Source: CAVQBP01 sp963740945
GTDB lineage: Bacteria > Bacteroidota > Ignavibacteria > Ignavibacteriales > Ignavibacteriaceae
Reading direction: 5' to 3'
NCBI GenBank assembly: GCA_963740945.1
Contig: CAVUGE010000030.1
Location: forward strand, 124,001-188,000
Length of the DNA stretch: 64,000 nucleotides
How positions within the stretch are numbered: position 1 is the stretch's first letter; every line of letters starts with the position of its first letter. Below the pieces are notes generated by a model. That model was not told where the DNA came from. It made no database searches and saw only the letters and a list, made by a program, of their open reading frames with translations. The position numbers and the translations under genes are program-made. Positions 44,158-52,762 of the stretch are shown here, one piece after another.

Positions 44158-44751
44158 ATGAACCTTGTTGACAGAGCTAAAAACATTTTGTTTTCCCCGG
44201 CTTCTGAATGGGAAACTATTAAAGTAGAACCAATTACAATCAACGAACTGTTTACCAGGTATGCAGTTATTCTAGCTGCTATTCCTGCTGTTGCAGGTTT
44301 AATTGGGTATACTGTTTTTGGGATTTCTTTTGGTTTAGGTAGAATTACTCTTGGAATGGGAACAACGATTACATGGGCTATTTTAACTTACATTTTATCA
44401 CTTGTAAGTGTTTATATCTTGGGTTGGATAATAGATGCCCTTGCACCTTCTTTCGGATCAACAAAAGACTTAGTTGCTTCCATGAAAGTTGCTGTCTTTT
44501 CATATACAGCAGCATGGGTTGGCGGAATATTCCATATCATTCCATACCTATCGGTGCTTGCCGGTCTTATAAGTATATACAGTTTAGTCCTTCTGTATAT
44601 GGGCCTTAAAAGAGTCAAGTCAGTTCCTGATGATAAAATGGTTGGATATTTCGTTGTTATAATAGTAATTGCAATAGTGTTATACTTTATTATCGGAGCA
44701 ATCGTAGGAGCAGTAGTATTCAGCGGCTACATGGTAAGCTCAGGCATATAA
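44158..44751 (+). CDS. Yip1-family membrane protein
   Basis: The 197-residue protein opens with LVDRAKNILFSPASEWETIK, the usual lead-in of bacterial YIP1 proteins, then has five hydrophobic helices (AVILAAIPAVAGLIGYTVFG onward to the C-terminal IIVIAIVLYFIIGAIVGAVV). Function in bacteria unknown. AGAGGAG (44141-44147) gives a strong ribosome site. Followed by a terminator at 44778-44803. Confidence 0.88.
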   Translation: MNLVDRAKNILFSPASEWETIKVEPITINELFTRYAVILAAIPAVAGLIGYTVFGISFGLGRITLGMGTTITWAILTYILSLVSVYILGWIIDALAPSFGSTKDLVASMKVAVFSYTAAWVGGIFHIIPYLSVLAGLISIYSLVLLYMGLKRVKSVPDDKMVGYFVVIIVIAIVLYFIIGAIVGAVVFSGYMVSSGI

Positions 44752-44777
44752 TTTAAATTTTAGAATCTCTTTAATTT

Positions 44778-44807
44778 AACCCGCAGTAATCAAACTGCGG
44801 GTTTCTA
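44778..44807 (+). terminator. Intrinsic terminator of the Yip1 gene
   Basis: AACCCGCAG (44778-44786), eight-base loop, CTGCGGGTT (44795-44803), then TTCTAATT. A clean hairpin 26 nt after the stop. Confidence 0.8.
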
Positions 44808-44906
44808 ATTAATCCCATTCACCGTCTTTTCGTCTCTCTTCTTCTCTGCCTTTCGCCATGCGCTTCCTGTCCCGTGAAGCGAAGCGAAACCGGATTCACT
44901 TCGCAT

Positions 44907-46469
44907 CTATATCTCAAATTTTATTCCTTGAGCCAACGGCAATTCACTTCCAAAATTAATAGTATTAGTTTGCCTTCTCATATAAGCCTTCCATGCATCC
45001 GAACCTGATTCACGTCCTCCGCCCGTTTCCTTCTCTCCTCCGAACGCTCCACCTATTTCAGCACCCGAAGTACCAATATTTACATTTGCAATACCGCAGT
45101 CGGAACCTCTGCTTGATAAAAATTGTTCAGCTTCCCTTAAGTTATTTGTAAATATCGCCGAAGATAATCCCTGAACTACATCATTATGAATATCAATTGC
45201 ATTCTGAACATCCCCTTTATACATAATGAGATAAAGTATTGGAGCAAATGTCTCCTCCTGAACGATATTAAAATGATTTTCTACTTCCGCAAGTACCGGC
45301 TTTACATAACAGCCCGATTCATAACTTTCACCGTTTAATACTTCACCCCCGAATATAATCTTACCCCCTTCTTTTTTTATCTCTTCCAGAGCATTTGAGA
45401 ACATTTCCACTGCATCTTTGTCAATTAACGGCCCTACATGATTCTTTTCATTTAATGGGTCGCCTATCTTTAATGTATTATATGCCTTTAACAGGGACTC
45501 CTTCACTTTTTCATATACAGATTCATGTATTATTAATCTCCTTGTAGAAGTACATCGCTGTCCGCAAGTTCCGACAGCCCCAAATACAATTGCAGGAATA
45601 GCCATTTTAAGATCGGCATCTGGAGTTATAATTATCCCGTTATTCCCGCCCAATTCTAGTATCGATTTCCCGAATCTTCTTGCTATTGCTTCACCTGCAT
45701 GTTTACCTACCTTTGTCGAGCCTGTAACAGAAATTAATTTCACTCTTTTATCATTTAACATTCTTTCCCCCACTGTCGATCCTCTTCCGATTACCAAAGA
45801 AAATATCCCTTCCGGCAAATTATTTTCTTTAATAACTTCACCGATAATTTTTTGAACAGCTATAGCAGATAGAGGCACTTTTGAAGAAGGTTTCCACAAA
45901 TTAACATTCCCGCAGACTGCAGCGATCATTGCATTCCATGAATAAACTGCTACAGGAAAATTGAAAGCCGATATTGTCCCCACTATTCCAAGCGGATGAT
46001 ATTGATCATACATCCTATGGTCAGCTCTTTCGGAAGCCATAGTAAAACCATAAAGCTGTCTTGACTGCCCCACGGCAAAATCACAGATATCTATCATTTC
46101 CTGCACTTCACCCAAACCTTCCTGCAGTGATTTTCCCATTTCATAAGAAACAAGGGTTCCTAAGGGCGTTTTATATTCCCGTAATCTTAACCCTACCTGT
46201 CTTACAATCTCCCCCCTTTTGGGAGCAGGAACTTTCCGCCAATACTTAAAAGCTTCTTCAGCAGTTTTAATTATATTTTCATAATCCTCTTCAGAAGCCT
46301 GGTAAACTGATGCAATCATTTCTCCATTTGTTGGTGAATATATCTTTAATTCACCTCCTCCTGAAGTTTCTAACCAGCCTTGTCCTGTTGAACTCCCTGC
46401 ATTCCTTTCTTTTATCCCCAATTTTTCAATAAACCTATGTTCGCTTATTTTCTTTTCTTCAATTTCCAT
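44907..46469 (-). CDS. amaB: L-aminoadipate-semialdehyde dehydrogenase (ALDH7-type)
   Basis: The 520-residue aldehyde dehydrogenase has the catalytic Cys in GTCGQRCTSTRRLI, the general base in ILELGGNN, and cofactor motif SVTGSTKVGKHAGE. The ALDH7 (antiquitin) C-terminus FGGEKETGGGRESGSDAWKA marks the alpha-aminoadipate semialdehyde subfamily. It would oxidise the semialdehyde produced by the L-lysine 6-transaminase encoded divergently at 47423-48790, giving 2-aminoadipate. The pairing supports the substrate. Confidence 0.88.
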   Translation of the reverse strand: MEIEEKKISEHRFIEKLGIKERNAGSSTGQGWLETSGGGELKIYSPTNGEMIASVYQASEEDYENIIKTAEEAFKYWRKVPAPKRGEIVRQVGLRLREYKTPLGTLVSYEMGKSLQEGLGEVQEMIDICDFAVGQSRQLYGFTMASERADHRMYDQYHPLGIVGTISAFNFPVAVYSWNAMIAAVCGNVNLWKPSSKVPLSAIAVQKIIGEVIKENNLPEGIFSLVIGRGSTVGERMLNDKRVKLISVTGSTKVGKHAGEAIARRFGKSILELGGNNGIIITPDADLKMAIPAIVFGAVGTCGQRCTSTRRLIIHESVYEKVKESLLKAYNTLKIGDPLNEKNHVGPLIDKDAVEMFSNALEEIKKEGGKIIFGGEVLNGESYESGCYVKPVLAEVENHFNIVQEETFAPILYLIMYKGDVQNAIDIHNDVVQGLSSAIFTNNLREAEQFLSSRGSDCGIANVNIGTSGAEIGGAFGGEKETGGGRESGSDAWKAYMRRQTNTINFGSELPLAQGIKFEI

Positions 46470-46544
46470 TTTTAATTCCCTTCATACTTTAAAACTGATT
46501 CTAATTATTACCCTGAATTAAATGAATCTAACCATGAAAATCAA

Positions 46545-46740
46545 ATTAACCATTCCATTGCCGTTGGATTTTATCCAACAAAATATGCTTTTCCCAATAT
46601 ATTGCCGTTGGATTTATCCAAAGGTTAACACCGTGGCTTTAGCCCGGTGTTTCTATTTATCCAGCGAACAGCTGTATTCCATTGCGTTGGAGGGGCGACC
46701 AAAAAGCAATATCCTTTTGGTACAATTTTAATATTGTCCT
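46545..46740. repeat. Cluster of small hairpin repeats
   Basis: Contains TTGCCGTTGGATTTATCCAA (about 46602-46621, plus a related copy near 46559), AACACCGTGGCTTTAGCCCG with GTGTTT (about 46627-46652), and GGAGGGGCGACCAAAAAGCA. These are short inverted repeats of the dispersed kind; any frames through them look fortuitous. Confidence 0.5.
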
Positions 46741-46741
46741 A

Positions 46742-46858
46742 GGGGCTGTCCAAAAAGTAATTTTCATCCCGACTCTTTGTCGGGACAGTGAAAATCCGTT
46801 CAAATCTGCGTCATCTGCGTTCTATTTTTTAAAAAATAATTACTTTTGGGTCAGCCCC
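46742..46858. mobile_element. MITE-like element with 21-bp terminal inverted repeats
   Basis: 117 bp. Left end GGGGCTGTCCAAAAAGTAATT (46742-46762) and right end, as its complement, GGGGCTGACCCAAAAGTAATT (46838-46858) match at 19 of 21 bases. No coding capacity; the interior has a CCCGACtctttGTCGGG hairpin. The sequence to either side (TATTGTCCTA and GAAATATTATTAG) matches a hairpin repeat at about 49085-49115 that lacks the insertion. Confidence 0.75.
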
Positions 46859-47422
46859 GAAATATTATTAGAAAAAGAACAAATCACAGATATCCAACAA
46901 ATATAAGAGTGATATATTGCTTTAATTTAATAGGTTTTAACAACATTATATTAGGTTTATCAAATATATTGTCTAAATCTGCAGAATCGATACAATTTAG
47001 TAATTAAAAAAAGATAATGGTACATGATTTGATACTTATAATCAGTAATTCTCTGAGTTGTACTTTAATAATAAAACAATACAGCAATAGAACAATATAT
47101 ATCTCTCTTATTCATATTTGTTTAGAGAAAAGATAAGTCCCATAATGATAATAATATCGGAATATCGGCTTTAATCCCGATTGAAAATGTTCTTTTTTTT
47201 TAGTAATTTAGTATATAAATAATACCAAATATATCGATATAAAAAATATGCTTTTTTCAATCAAATATTTTGAAATTACCGGGTTTAAGGATTTAAGAAG
47301 CTACTTTATATCTGCCTTCGAAAACGTCTTTTAATCAAAACCTCCCTTTCAGCTATTCTACATAATATTATTATTAAATTTTTTTTGATCCGGCAACTGC
47401 TGGATAATTACGGAGGTATAAA
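46859..47422. other. Long AT-rich intergenic region upstream of the lysine transaminase
   Basis: About 560 bp of AT-rich DNA without a credible frame. It must contain the promoter of the transaminase gene and perhaps a control site for lysine or glutamate. A GGAGG (47411-47415) sits eight bases before the ATG at 47423 and decides that start. Confidence 0.45.
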
Positions 47423-48790
47423 ATGAGAAACAATTATTTGGAAGAAGATAATGTAATGGAACAAAATTCCTTTATTCCGGTTGAGAAAGTCCATGAAACC
47501 ATAGCAAAAAATATGCTTGCCGACGGCTTTCCAATCGTACTGGATCTTGAAAACAGTAAAGGTTCAAGAATTATCGATCTAAAGACAGGAGAATCATATT
47601 TAGATTTCTTTACTTTTTTTGCATCTGCACCTTTTGGAATGAATCATCCTAAATTAACCTCTGCTGAGGTTAAAGAAGAATTAATCCTTGCTGCTACAAA
47701 TAAACCTTCAAATTCAGATATTTATACAACATTTATGGCTGAATTTGTTGATACATTTTCCAAATTCGCTAAACCGGATTACATGAAATACCTGTTCTTT
47801 ATATCCGGCGGAGCTCTTGCAGTTGAGAATGCATTAAAAGCTGCTTTTGACTGGAAAGTTCAAAAGAATTTTATGAAAGGCTATAAAGAAGAAAAAGGAC
47901 AGCAGGTAATTCATTTTAAGCAGGCTTTTCACGGCAGAAGTGGATATACTTTATCATTAACCAACACAGAAATTAACAAAGTTAAATATTTCCCGAAATT
48001 TAATTGGCCTAGAGTAACTAATCCAAAGGTCACTTTCCCTATTAACGAAAATCTTGATAAAATTATTGAACTTGAAAATCAGGCAGTAAATGAAATTCTT
48101 CAGGCATTAAAAAACAATAAAGATGATATTGCTGCTATAATAATTGAACCCATTCAGGGCGAAGGTGGCGATAACTTCTTCAGAAAAGAATTTTTTGTAA
48201 AGCTTCGTGAAATTGCCGATGAGAATGAGGTACTTTTAATTTTTGATGAAGTTCAAACCGGTTTTGGTATGACAGGCAAATTCTGGGCATCCGATTATTA
48301 TGTAAAACCCGATATCATTGCTTTCGGTAAAAAAGCTCAAGTCTGCGGAATAATGGTAAGTGACAGAATAGACGATGTACCGGAAAACTGTTTTCATAAA
48401 TCGAGCAGATTAAACTCAACATGGGGAGCAAATCTTACCGATATGGTTCGATCAAAACATATCATTAAGATAATTGCCGAAGAAGAACTCGTAGAAAATT
48501 CGAAAATTATGGGAGAATATCTATTAAATAAACTCTACGAATTACAGAATGAATTCCCTTCCCTAATCTCCCAGGCAAGAGGTTTAGGCTTAATGTGTTC
48601 GTTTAACCTCCCTACACCTGAATTGAGAAATAAATTTAAAGATAAATGTTTTGAAGAAAAGCTGATTATTCTCGGATGCGGCGAAAAATCGATAAGATTC
48701 AGACCGCGTTTAGATATTACAAGAGATGATCTTGATGAAGGCTTGACTATTATTAAAAAAGTATTAAATTATCTTTTGTCAAATAAGTAA
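47423..48790 (+). CDS. lat: L-lysine 6-transaminase
   Basis: A 455-residue class III PLP aminotransferase. Asp275 (LLIFDEVQTGFG) contacts the pyridine nitrogen and the Schiff-base lysine lies in FGKKAQVCG (302-310), a segment characteristic of lysine 6-aminotransferases. Other matches are FISGGALAVENALKAAFDWK and FHGRSGYTLSLTNT. It moves the epsilon-amino group of lysine to 2-oxoglutarate, forming glutamate and aminoadipate semialdehyde, which the divergent ALDH7 gene would oxidise. A later start at Met12 is possible, but the ribosome site favours 47423. Confidence 0.9.
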   Translation: MRNNYLEEDNVMEQNSFIPVEKVHETIAKNMLADGFPIVLDLENSKGSRIIDLKTGESYLDFFTFFASAPFGMNHPKLTSAEVKEELILAATNKPSNSDIYTTFMAEFVDTFSKFAKPDYMKYLFFISGGALAVENALKAAFDWKVQKNFMKGYKEEKGQQVIHFKQAFHGRSGYTLSLTNTEINKVKYFPKFNWPRVTNPKVTFPINENLDKIIELENQAVNEILQALKNNKDDIAAIIIEPIQGEGGDNFFRKEFFVKLREIADENEVLLIFDEVQTGFGMTGKFWASDYYVKPDIIAFGKKAQVCGIMVSDRIDDVPENCFHKSSRLNSTWGANLTDMVRSKHIIKIIAEEELVENSKIMGEYLLNKLYELQNEFPSLISQARGLGLMCSFNLPTPELRNKFKDKCFEEKLIILGCGEKSIRFRPRLDITRDDLDEGLTIIKKVLNYLLSNK

Positions 48791-48815
48791 ATTATTTAAC
48801 TACTTGCATGATATA

Positions 48816-48838
48816 TCCCGCCCTATGGCGGGATTATC
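48816..48838 (+). terminator. Intrinsic terminator-like hairpin after the lysine transaminase
   Basis: TCCCGCC (48816-48822), CTAT loop, GGCGGGA (48827-48833), then TTATCATTTT. Confidence 0.7.
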
Positions 48839-49115
48839 ATTTTATAGTACAAAACCCCATTTCGCAATCCTTATTTACCTCTGAAAACGTCTTACCTCAA
48901 ATATAAATCTATTCCCGGAGAACATTGCTTCTAAAAACTTGGGCGATTATTTGGATTATTCTTATTATTACAAAGAGTCGCTATATTATTTACTAATGGA
49001 TTTATCCATTGGTTTAAGAGAAAACTAAGCCCCCTCCAAAACGGTTTTAATTTATATACAGAAGGTAGACCATTTTTATTATTGTCTTAGCTCCAGAGGA
49101 GCGAAATATTATTAG
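48839..49115. other. Intergenic region with hairpin repeat
   Basis: AT-rich. At about 49085-49115 is TATTGTCTTAGCTCCAGAGG then AGCGAAATATTATTAG: a small stem (GCTCC/GGAGC) followed by the GAAATATTATTA tail. It is an uninterrupted relative of the locus carrying the 117-bp MITE-like element at 46742. Confidence 0.5.
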
Positions 49116-49783
49116 AAATAAAATAAACCACAGATATTGTAACCCCCTCAAATAAAAGAATTATCCCCTCCACCGAATCATAAATCTTTATAAAAATATA
49201 ACAGAATAAAATGTATAGTTTACTAAGACAGAATTTTAAAATATTAAGTTTAATTAAAAACAAGTCTCGCCCTTCTCAAGGGAGAGATTTAGAGAGGGTT
49301 CAAGAATAGGCTAAAAGTACATTATTCCAGCATATCTAAATAAAATAAACCACAGATATTGTAACCCCCTCAAATAAAAGAATTATCCCCTCCACCGAAT
49401 CATAAATCTTTATAAAAATGTAACAGAATAAAATGTATAGTTTACTAAGACAGAATTTTAAAATATTAAGTTTAATTAAAAACAAGTCTCGCCCTTCTCA
49501 AGGGAGAGATTTAGAGAGGGTTCAAGAATAGGCTAAAAGTACATTATTCCAGCATATCTAAATAAAATAAACCACAGATATTGTAAACACCTCAAATAAA
49601 AGAATTATCCCTCCCCCACCGAATCATAAATCTTTATGAAAATGGACCAGGATAAAATGTATAGTTTACTAAGACAGAATTTTAAAATATTAAGTTTAAT
49701 TGAAAACAAGTCTCGCCCTTCTCAAGGGAGAGATTTAGAGAGGGTTCAAGAATAGGCTAAAAGTACATTATTCCAGCATATCT
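49116..49783. repeat. Three tandem copies of a 222-bp non-coding unit
   Basis: Copies at 49116-49337, 49338-49559 and 49560-49783 (the third has a net 2-bp insertion). They are almost identical and start with AAATAAAATAAACCACAGAT. Each carries the hairpin CTCGCCCTTCTCAAGGGAGA followed by TTTAGAGAGGGTTC. All three reading frames are closed by stops. They lie directly upstream of rsmI. Confidence 0.93.
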
Positions 49784-49861
49784 GTGTAAATACTTTGAAA
49801 TATTTTATATTGATATTTGTATTTTATTTGGATTTTGTATTTTGTTTATTGGAATTTAACC

Positions 49862-50554
49862 ATGCCTGCAGCACTCTCTATAGTAAGTACCCCAATTGGT
49901 AACTTAAAAGATATCACTCTCCGTGCTCTGGATACTCTTAAAGATGCAGATTTCATTGCCTGTGAAGATACCAGAGTAACTTCAATCCTTTTGAAGCATT
50001 ATGAAATTCATAAAGAATTAATTTCTCTCAATGCAGTCAATGAAAATTCAAAAATAGATTACATCTTAAAAAGAATTGAGAACGGTGAAAATTGTGCTCT
50101 TGTCTCCGATGCCGGAACACCTGGAATATCCGATCCCGGAAATAGGCTAATTTCGGCTGCTATAAAAAACAATATAGAAATAATCCCTATTCCCGGAATA
50201 ACTGCTGTTATCACTGCCCTATCAGCAAGCGGTCTCCCTACGGATTCTTTTATTTTTGAAGGGTTTATTCCTCAAAAAAAAGGAAGACAGAAAAAACTTA
50301 AAGAATTAGCCGAAGAAGAGAGAACACTTATTATTTATGAATCAGTATATAGAATAGAAAAATTACTAAATGAACTACACCTCTATATGCCTGAACGTCA
50401 AATTGTCATATGCAGGGAATTAACTAAAAAGTTTGAAGAAATACGTAGAGGCACTTCCACCGAATTGCTCGAATCCTTCAATGAAAAAGTAAATAAAGGT
50501 GAATTTGTAGTTGTAATTGCTCCTAAAGGATGGCATCATTATGAGCAAAGATGA
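49862..50554 (+). CDS. rsmI: 16S rRNA (cytidine-1402-2'-O)-methyltransferase RsmI
   Basis: RsmI methylates C1402 of 16S rRNA. Motifs of the tetrapyrrole-methylase fold are clear: LSIVSTPIGNLKDITLRALD at the start, DADFIACEDTR, LVSDAGTPGISDPG, and the C-terminal RQIVICRELTKKFEEIRRGT. I start it at the ATG at 49862 (MPAALSIV), because the 15 extra residues from an upstream ATG at 49817 look like non-coding translation. The stop TGA (50552-50554) lies inside an AAAGATGACATCTTT element, so the insertion rewrote the gene's last codons. Confidence 0.94.
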   Translation: MPAALSIVSTPIGNLKDITLRALDTLKDADFIACEDTRVTSILLKHYEIHKELISLNAVNENSKIDYILKRIENGENCALVSDAGTPGISDPGNRLISAAIKNNIEIIPIPGITAVITALSASGLPTDSFIFEGFIPQKKGRQKKLKELAEEERTLIIYESVYRIEKLLNELHLYMPERQIVICRELTKKFEEIRRGTSTELLESFNEKVNKGEFVVVIAPKGWHHYEQR

Positions 50555-50641
50555 CATCTTTAAAATATAAATTATCTCTTATATTTTAATAAATTGTAAG
50601 TTCCATAAAAACTTATTGAAAAAGATAAAGATGTCATCTTT
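50547..50641 (+). repeat. AAAGATGACATCTTT element, copy 6 (overlaps rsmI end)
   Basis: 95 bp, ends AAAGATGACATCTTT (50547-50561) and AAAGATGTCATCTTT (50627-50641). Main-type interior (AATAAATTGTAAGTTCCATA). Right flank AAATACCGGG. The left end overlaps the final codons of rsmI and provides its TGA stop. Confidence 0.93.
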
Positions 50642-50758
50642 AAATACCGGGTTAATATTTTTATTTTTAGTGAAACCAATCAGCAGAAATTGAATCATAT
50701 TTCGTAGATTTGGTATTATTTTTGTAAATTTAATAATTCAACAAAAAAGGAGATAAAG

Positions 50759-51211
50759 TTGAAAAAATTTACCGTTGTTTTAACTATATTATTTTTGATT
50801 TCATTCCTATCTATAAACAACACGGCAAAAAGTAATAAAGCTCAATGGAATAACAATCTCGAAGAGGCAGTTAAAATTGCTAAAGACCAGAAAAAAGCTA
50901 TTTTAATAAATTTTACCGGCTCTGATTGGTGTAAATGGTGTAAAAAGCTGGATGCCGAAGTCTTTTCTCAAAATGAATTTATTACCTATGCTAATAAACA
51001 CCTCGTACTGGTTAAAATTGATTTCCCTCAATATAAAGAGCTCGATGAATCAACAAAAACTTATAACCAGGAACTCGCTCAGATGTTTAAAGTACAGGGA
51101 TTTCCAACAATTATCTTGATTAATAAGAACCAGCAGCTCGCTGCCTATACAGGCTATCAGCAAGGCGGTTCCAAAAATTATGTCAAATATCTAAAATCAA
51201 TTTTGAAATGA
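50759..51211 (+). CDS. Exported thioredoxin-fold protein
   Basis: A 150-residue protein with a signal peptide (residues 1-24, ending NTAKS) and a thioredoxin-like domain whose active site is WCKWCKK (a CxxC with Lys-Trp between), in the manner of DUF255/thioredoxin_7 proteins. Other parts are KAILINFTGSDW, FKVQGFPTIILINKNQQL with the cis-Pro, and GYQQGGSKNYV. It probably reduces or protects periplasmic cysteines. Starts at TTG 50759 with AGGAGATAAAG upstream; no nearby ATG fits. Confidence 0.88.
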   Translation: MKKFTVVLTILFLISFLSINNTAKSNKAQWNNNLEEAVKIAKDQKKAILINFTGSDWCKWCKKLDAEVFSQNEFITYANKHLVLVKIDFPQYKELDESTKTYNQELAQMFKVQGFPTIILINKNQQLAAYTGYQQGGSKNYVKYLKSILK

Positions 51212-51239
51212 GGATTGAAAGAATCGGCATTTAATACGA

Positions 51240-51285
51240 ATTTGTCATTCTGAACGGAACGAAGTGGAGAGAAGAATCTCCTAGC
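51240..51285. repeat. Dispersed GTCATTCTGAAC repeat
   Basis: TTTGTCATTCTGAACGGAAC followed by GAAGTGGAGAGAAGAATCTC; same family as 27430 and 40283. Between convergent genes. Confidence 0.5.
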
Positions 51286-51344
51286 CAATGTTAGCTAATT
51301 CTTAAATTTATTAACCTATTATTATTAGTTGGGATCAGCAATTG

Positions 51345-51439
51345 AAAAATGACATCTTTATTTTTAAAAATAACTTTTTATCTGTTCAATATCCCCATAA
51401 AAATTAAATCTGATTTCCTTTAATAAAGATGTCATCTTT
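51345..51439 (-). repeat. AAAGATGACATCTTT element, copy 7 (reverse orientation)
   Basis: 95 bp, ends AAAAATGACATCTTT (51345-51359, one mismatch) and AAAGATGTCATCTTT (51425-51439). The interior aligns with copy 4 only after reverse complementing, so this copy is inverted relative to the others. It lies between converging genes, 18 bp from the M24 peptidase stop. Confidence 0.9.
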
Positions 51440-51457
51440 ACATCATGTAACTTTACT

Positions 51458-52645
51458 TCACTTAATAATTATCAATTCTTTTTGCGGATTAGAGATAAAA
51501 TCACAACCTTCTTTAGTTATAAAAACCTCTTCTTCAATTGTTGAAGTCCCATATCCTTTCACCTGAAGTCTCGGTTCGATAGTATATATCTGCCCTTCTT
51601 CTATTTCCATATAAGGAGAATTACCATATCGCTCCCATCTTGGTAAAAGTCCCGCTCCACCGTCATGTACATTTCTTCCTACCTGATGCCCCAGACCATG
51701 GGGAAATTCATCATACCCGTTTTCAATAATATAATTGCGTGCGATATCATCCATGTCACATCCTTTAACACCCGGCTTTAAATTGTCGGCTACTTTCTGA
51801 ATCGAATCCCTTATCACCTCGAAACCTTTTTGAACTTCTGCAGGAGGCCTTTCTTCATCAGTCTTTAATACATACCACGTCCTTTGCATATCGGAACAAT
51901 ACCCTTTATGTTTAATACCGAAATCAATGTTAACTAAATGCCCCCTTTCAACCTTCCTGTTTGTCGGCCCGGAATGAGCTCCCTGAGTCTCCGGTCCCGT
52001 GAAAACAGCAGGACAATGCTCTTCTTCCCATGCAAGCTCAAAGCCTTTTTCCATAGCTATATCCTTTATAAAATCTGCAATATCTTTCTCCGTTTTTCCA
52101 GGCTTTATAAATTTAGTTACCTGCTCAAATATTTTCTGTGTTTCATTCACAGCGTAATTCATGATTGCATACTCGGATTCCGATTTCCTCCCTCTTAAAG
52201 CAGATATTATTTCTTCCGAAGATATAAGCTTATCTTCATAACCTGACCCTTCTAAATGTTCCTGAAGTATCAAATACATACCGTGGGTTAATCCGTCAGC
52301 AAGATCAGAATTCTGTGAATAGTTTACTGCAATTTTATTCGGCTTATGCACCTTCAAATACTCAAACAGCGGTTCTTTGATAGATTTAATATAGCCGATT
52401 ATATTTTTATATAACCCTCCCTTAAAATTCTCTGCCTCGATAGAACCTACAATTGCGGTCGTTTCCCCGTCTTTATTAATTATAAAAGCAGACTGCCAGG
52501 TGCAGTTCTTCCCGACAATCATATCGAGAGCAGGATCATGAATTGTAGAGCTTTCTCTGACAAAAGTTATCCAGAGATCAACTCTTTTTTCCTTTAGGAT
52601 TGATACTGCTTGTTCAATTTTTTCTTTTATTATTTCTGTTGACAT
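51458..52645 (-). CDS. M24-family metallopeptidase (Xaa-Pro aminopeptidase-like)
   Basis: The 395-residue protein has an N-terminal creatinase-like domain (to about 160) and a C-terminal pita-bread domain. The metal-site segments are visible: HLVNIDFGIKHKGYCSDMQR (two Asp), GLGHQVGRNVHDGG (His) and YTIEPRL plus STIEEEVFI (two Glu). Cytoplasmic, likely cleaves X-Pro or handles a related dipeptide. Monocistronic. Confidence 0.92.
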   Translation of the reverse strand: MSTEIIKEKIEQAVSILKEKRVDLWITFVRESSTIHDPALDMIVGKNCTWQSAFIINKDGETTAIVGSIEAENFKGGLYKNIIGYIKSIKEPLFEYLKVHKPNKIAVNYSQNSDLADGLTHGMYLILQEHLEGSGYEDKLISSEEIISALRGRKSESEYAIMNYAVNETQKIFEQVTKFIKPGKTEKDIADFIKDIAMEKGFELAWEEEHCPAVFTGPETQGAHSGPTNRKVERGHLVNIDFGIKHKGYCSDMQRTWYVLKTDEERPPAEVQKGFEVIRDSIQKVADNLKPGVKGCDMDDIARNYIIENGYDEFPHGLGHQVGRNVHDGGAGLLPRWERYGNSPYMEIEEGQIYTIEPRLQVKGYGTSTIEEEVFITKEGCDFISNPQKELIIIK

Positions 52646-52754
52646 AAATAATCCTTAAAATTTCTTTTGAATCAATTTAATAAAATTAACCATAAGTCAG
52701 CTAAAATGAATTATAAAAAATAAAAAAATTTAAGCTTTTTATCTTTTTTCTTTT

Positions 52755-52762
52755 TAACTTTG
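52755..52762 (+). promoter_or_regulatory. Possible Bacteroidetes-type -7 element upstream of gdhA
   Basis: TAACTTTG fits TAnnTTTG. It is about 200 bp before the gdhA start, implying a long leader if used. No clear -33 element. The rest of the 320-bp region 52646-52966 shows nothing I can name. Confidence 0.25.

Noticed and set aside
46522..46906. Small plus-strand frames upstream of the lysine transaminase
   Set aside because: They run through hairpin repeats and the MITE-like element and show no protein-like composition.
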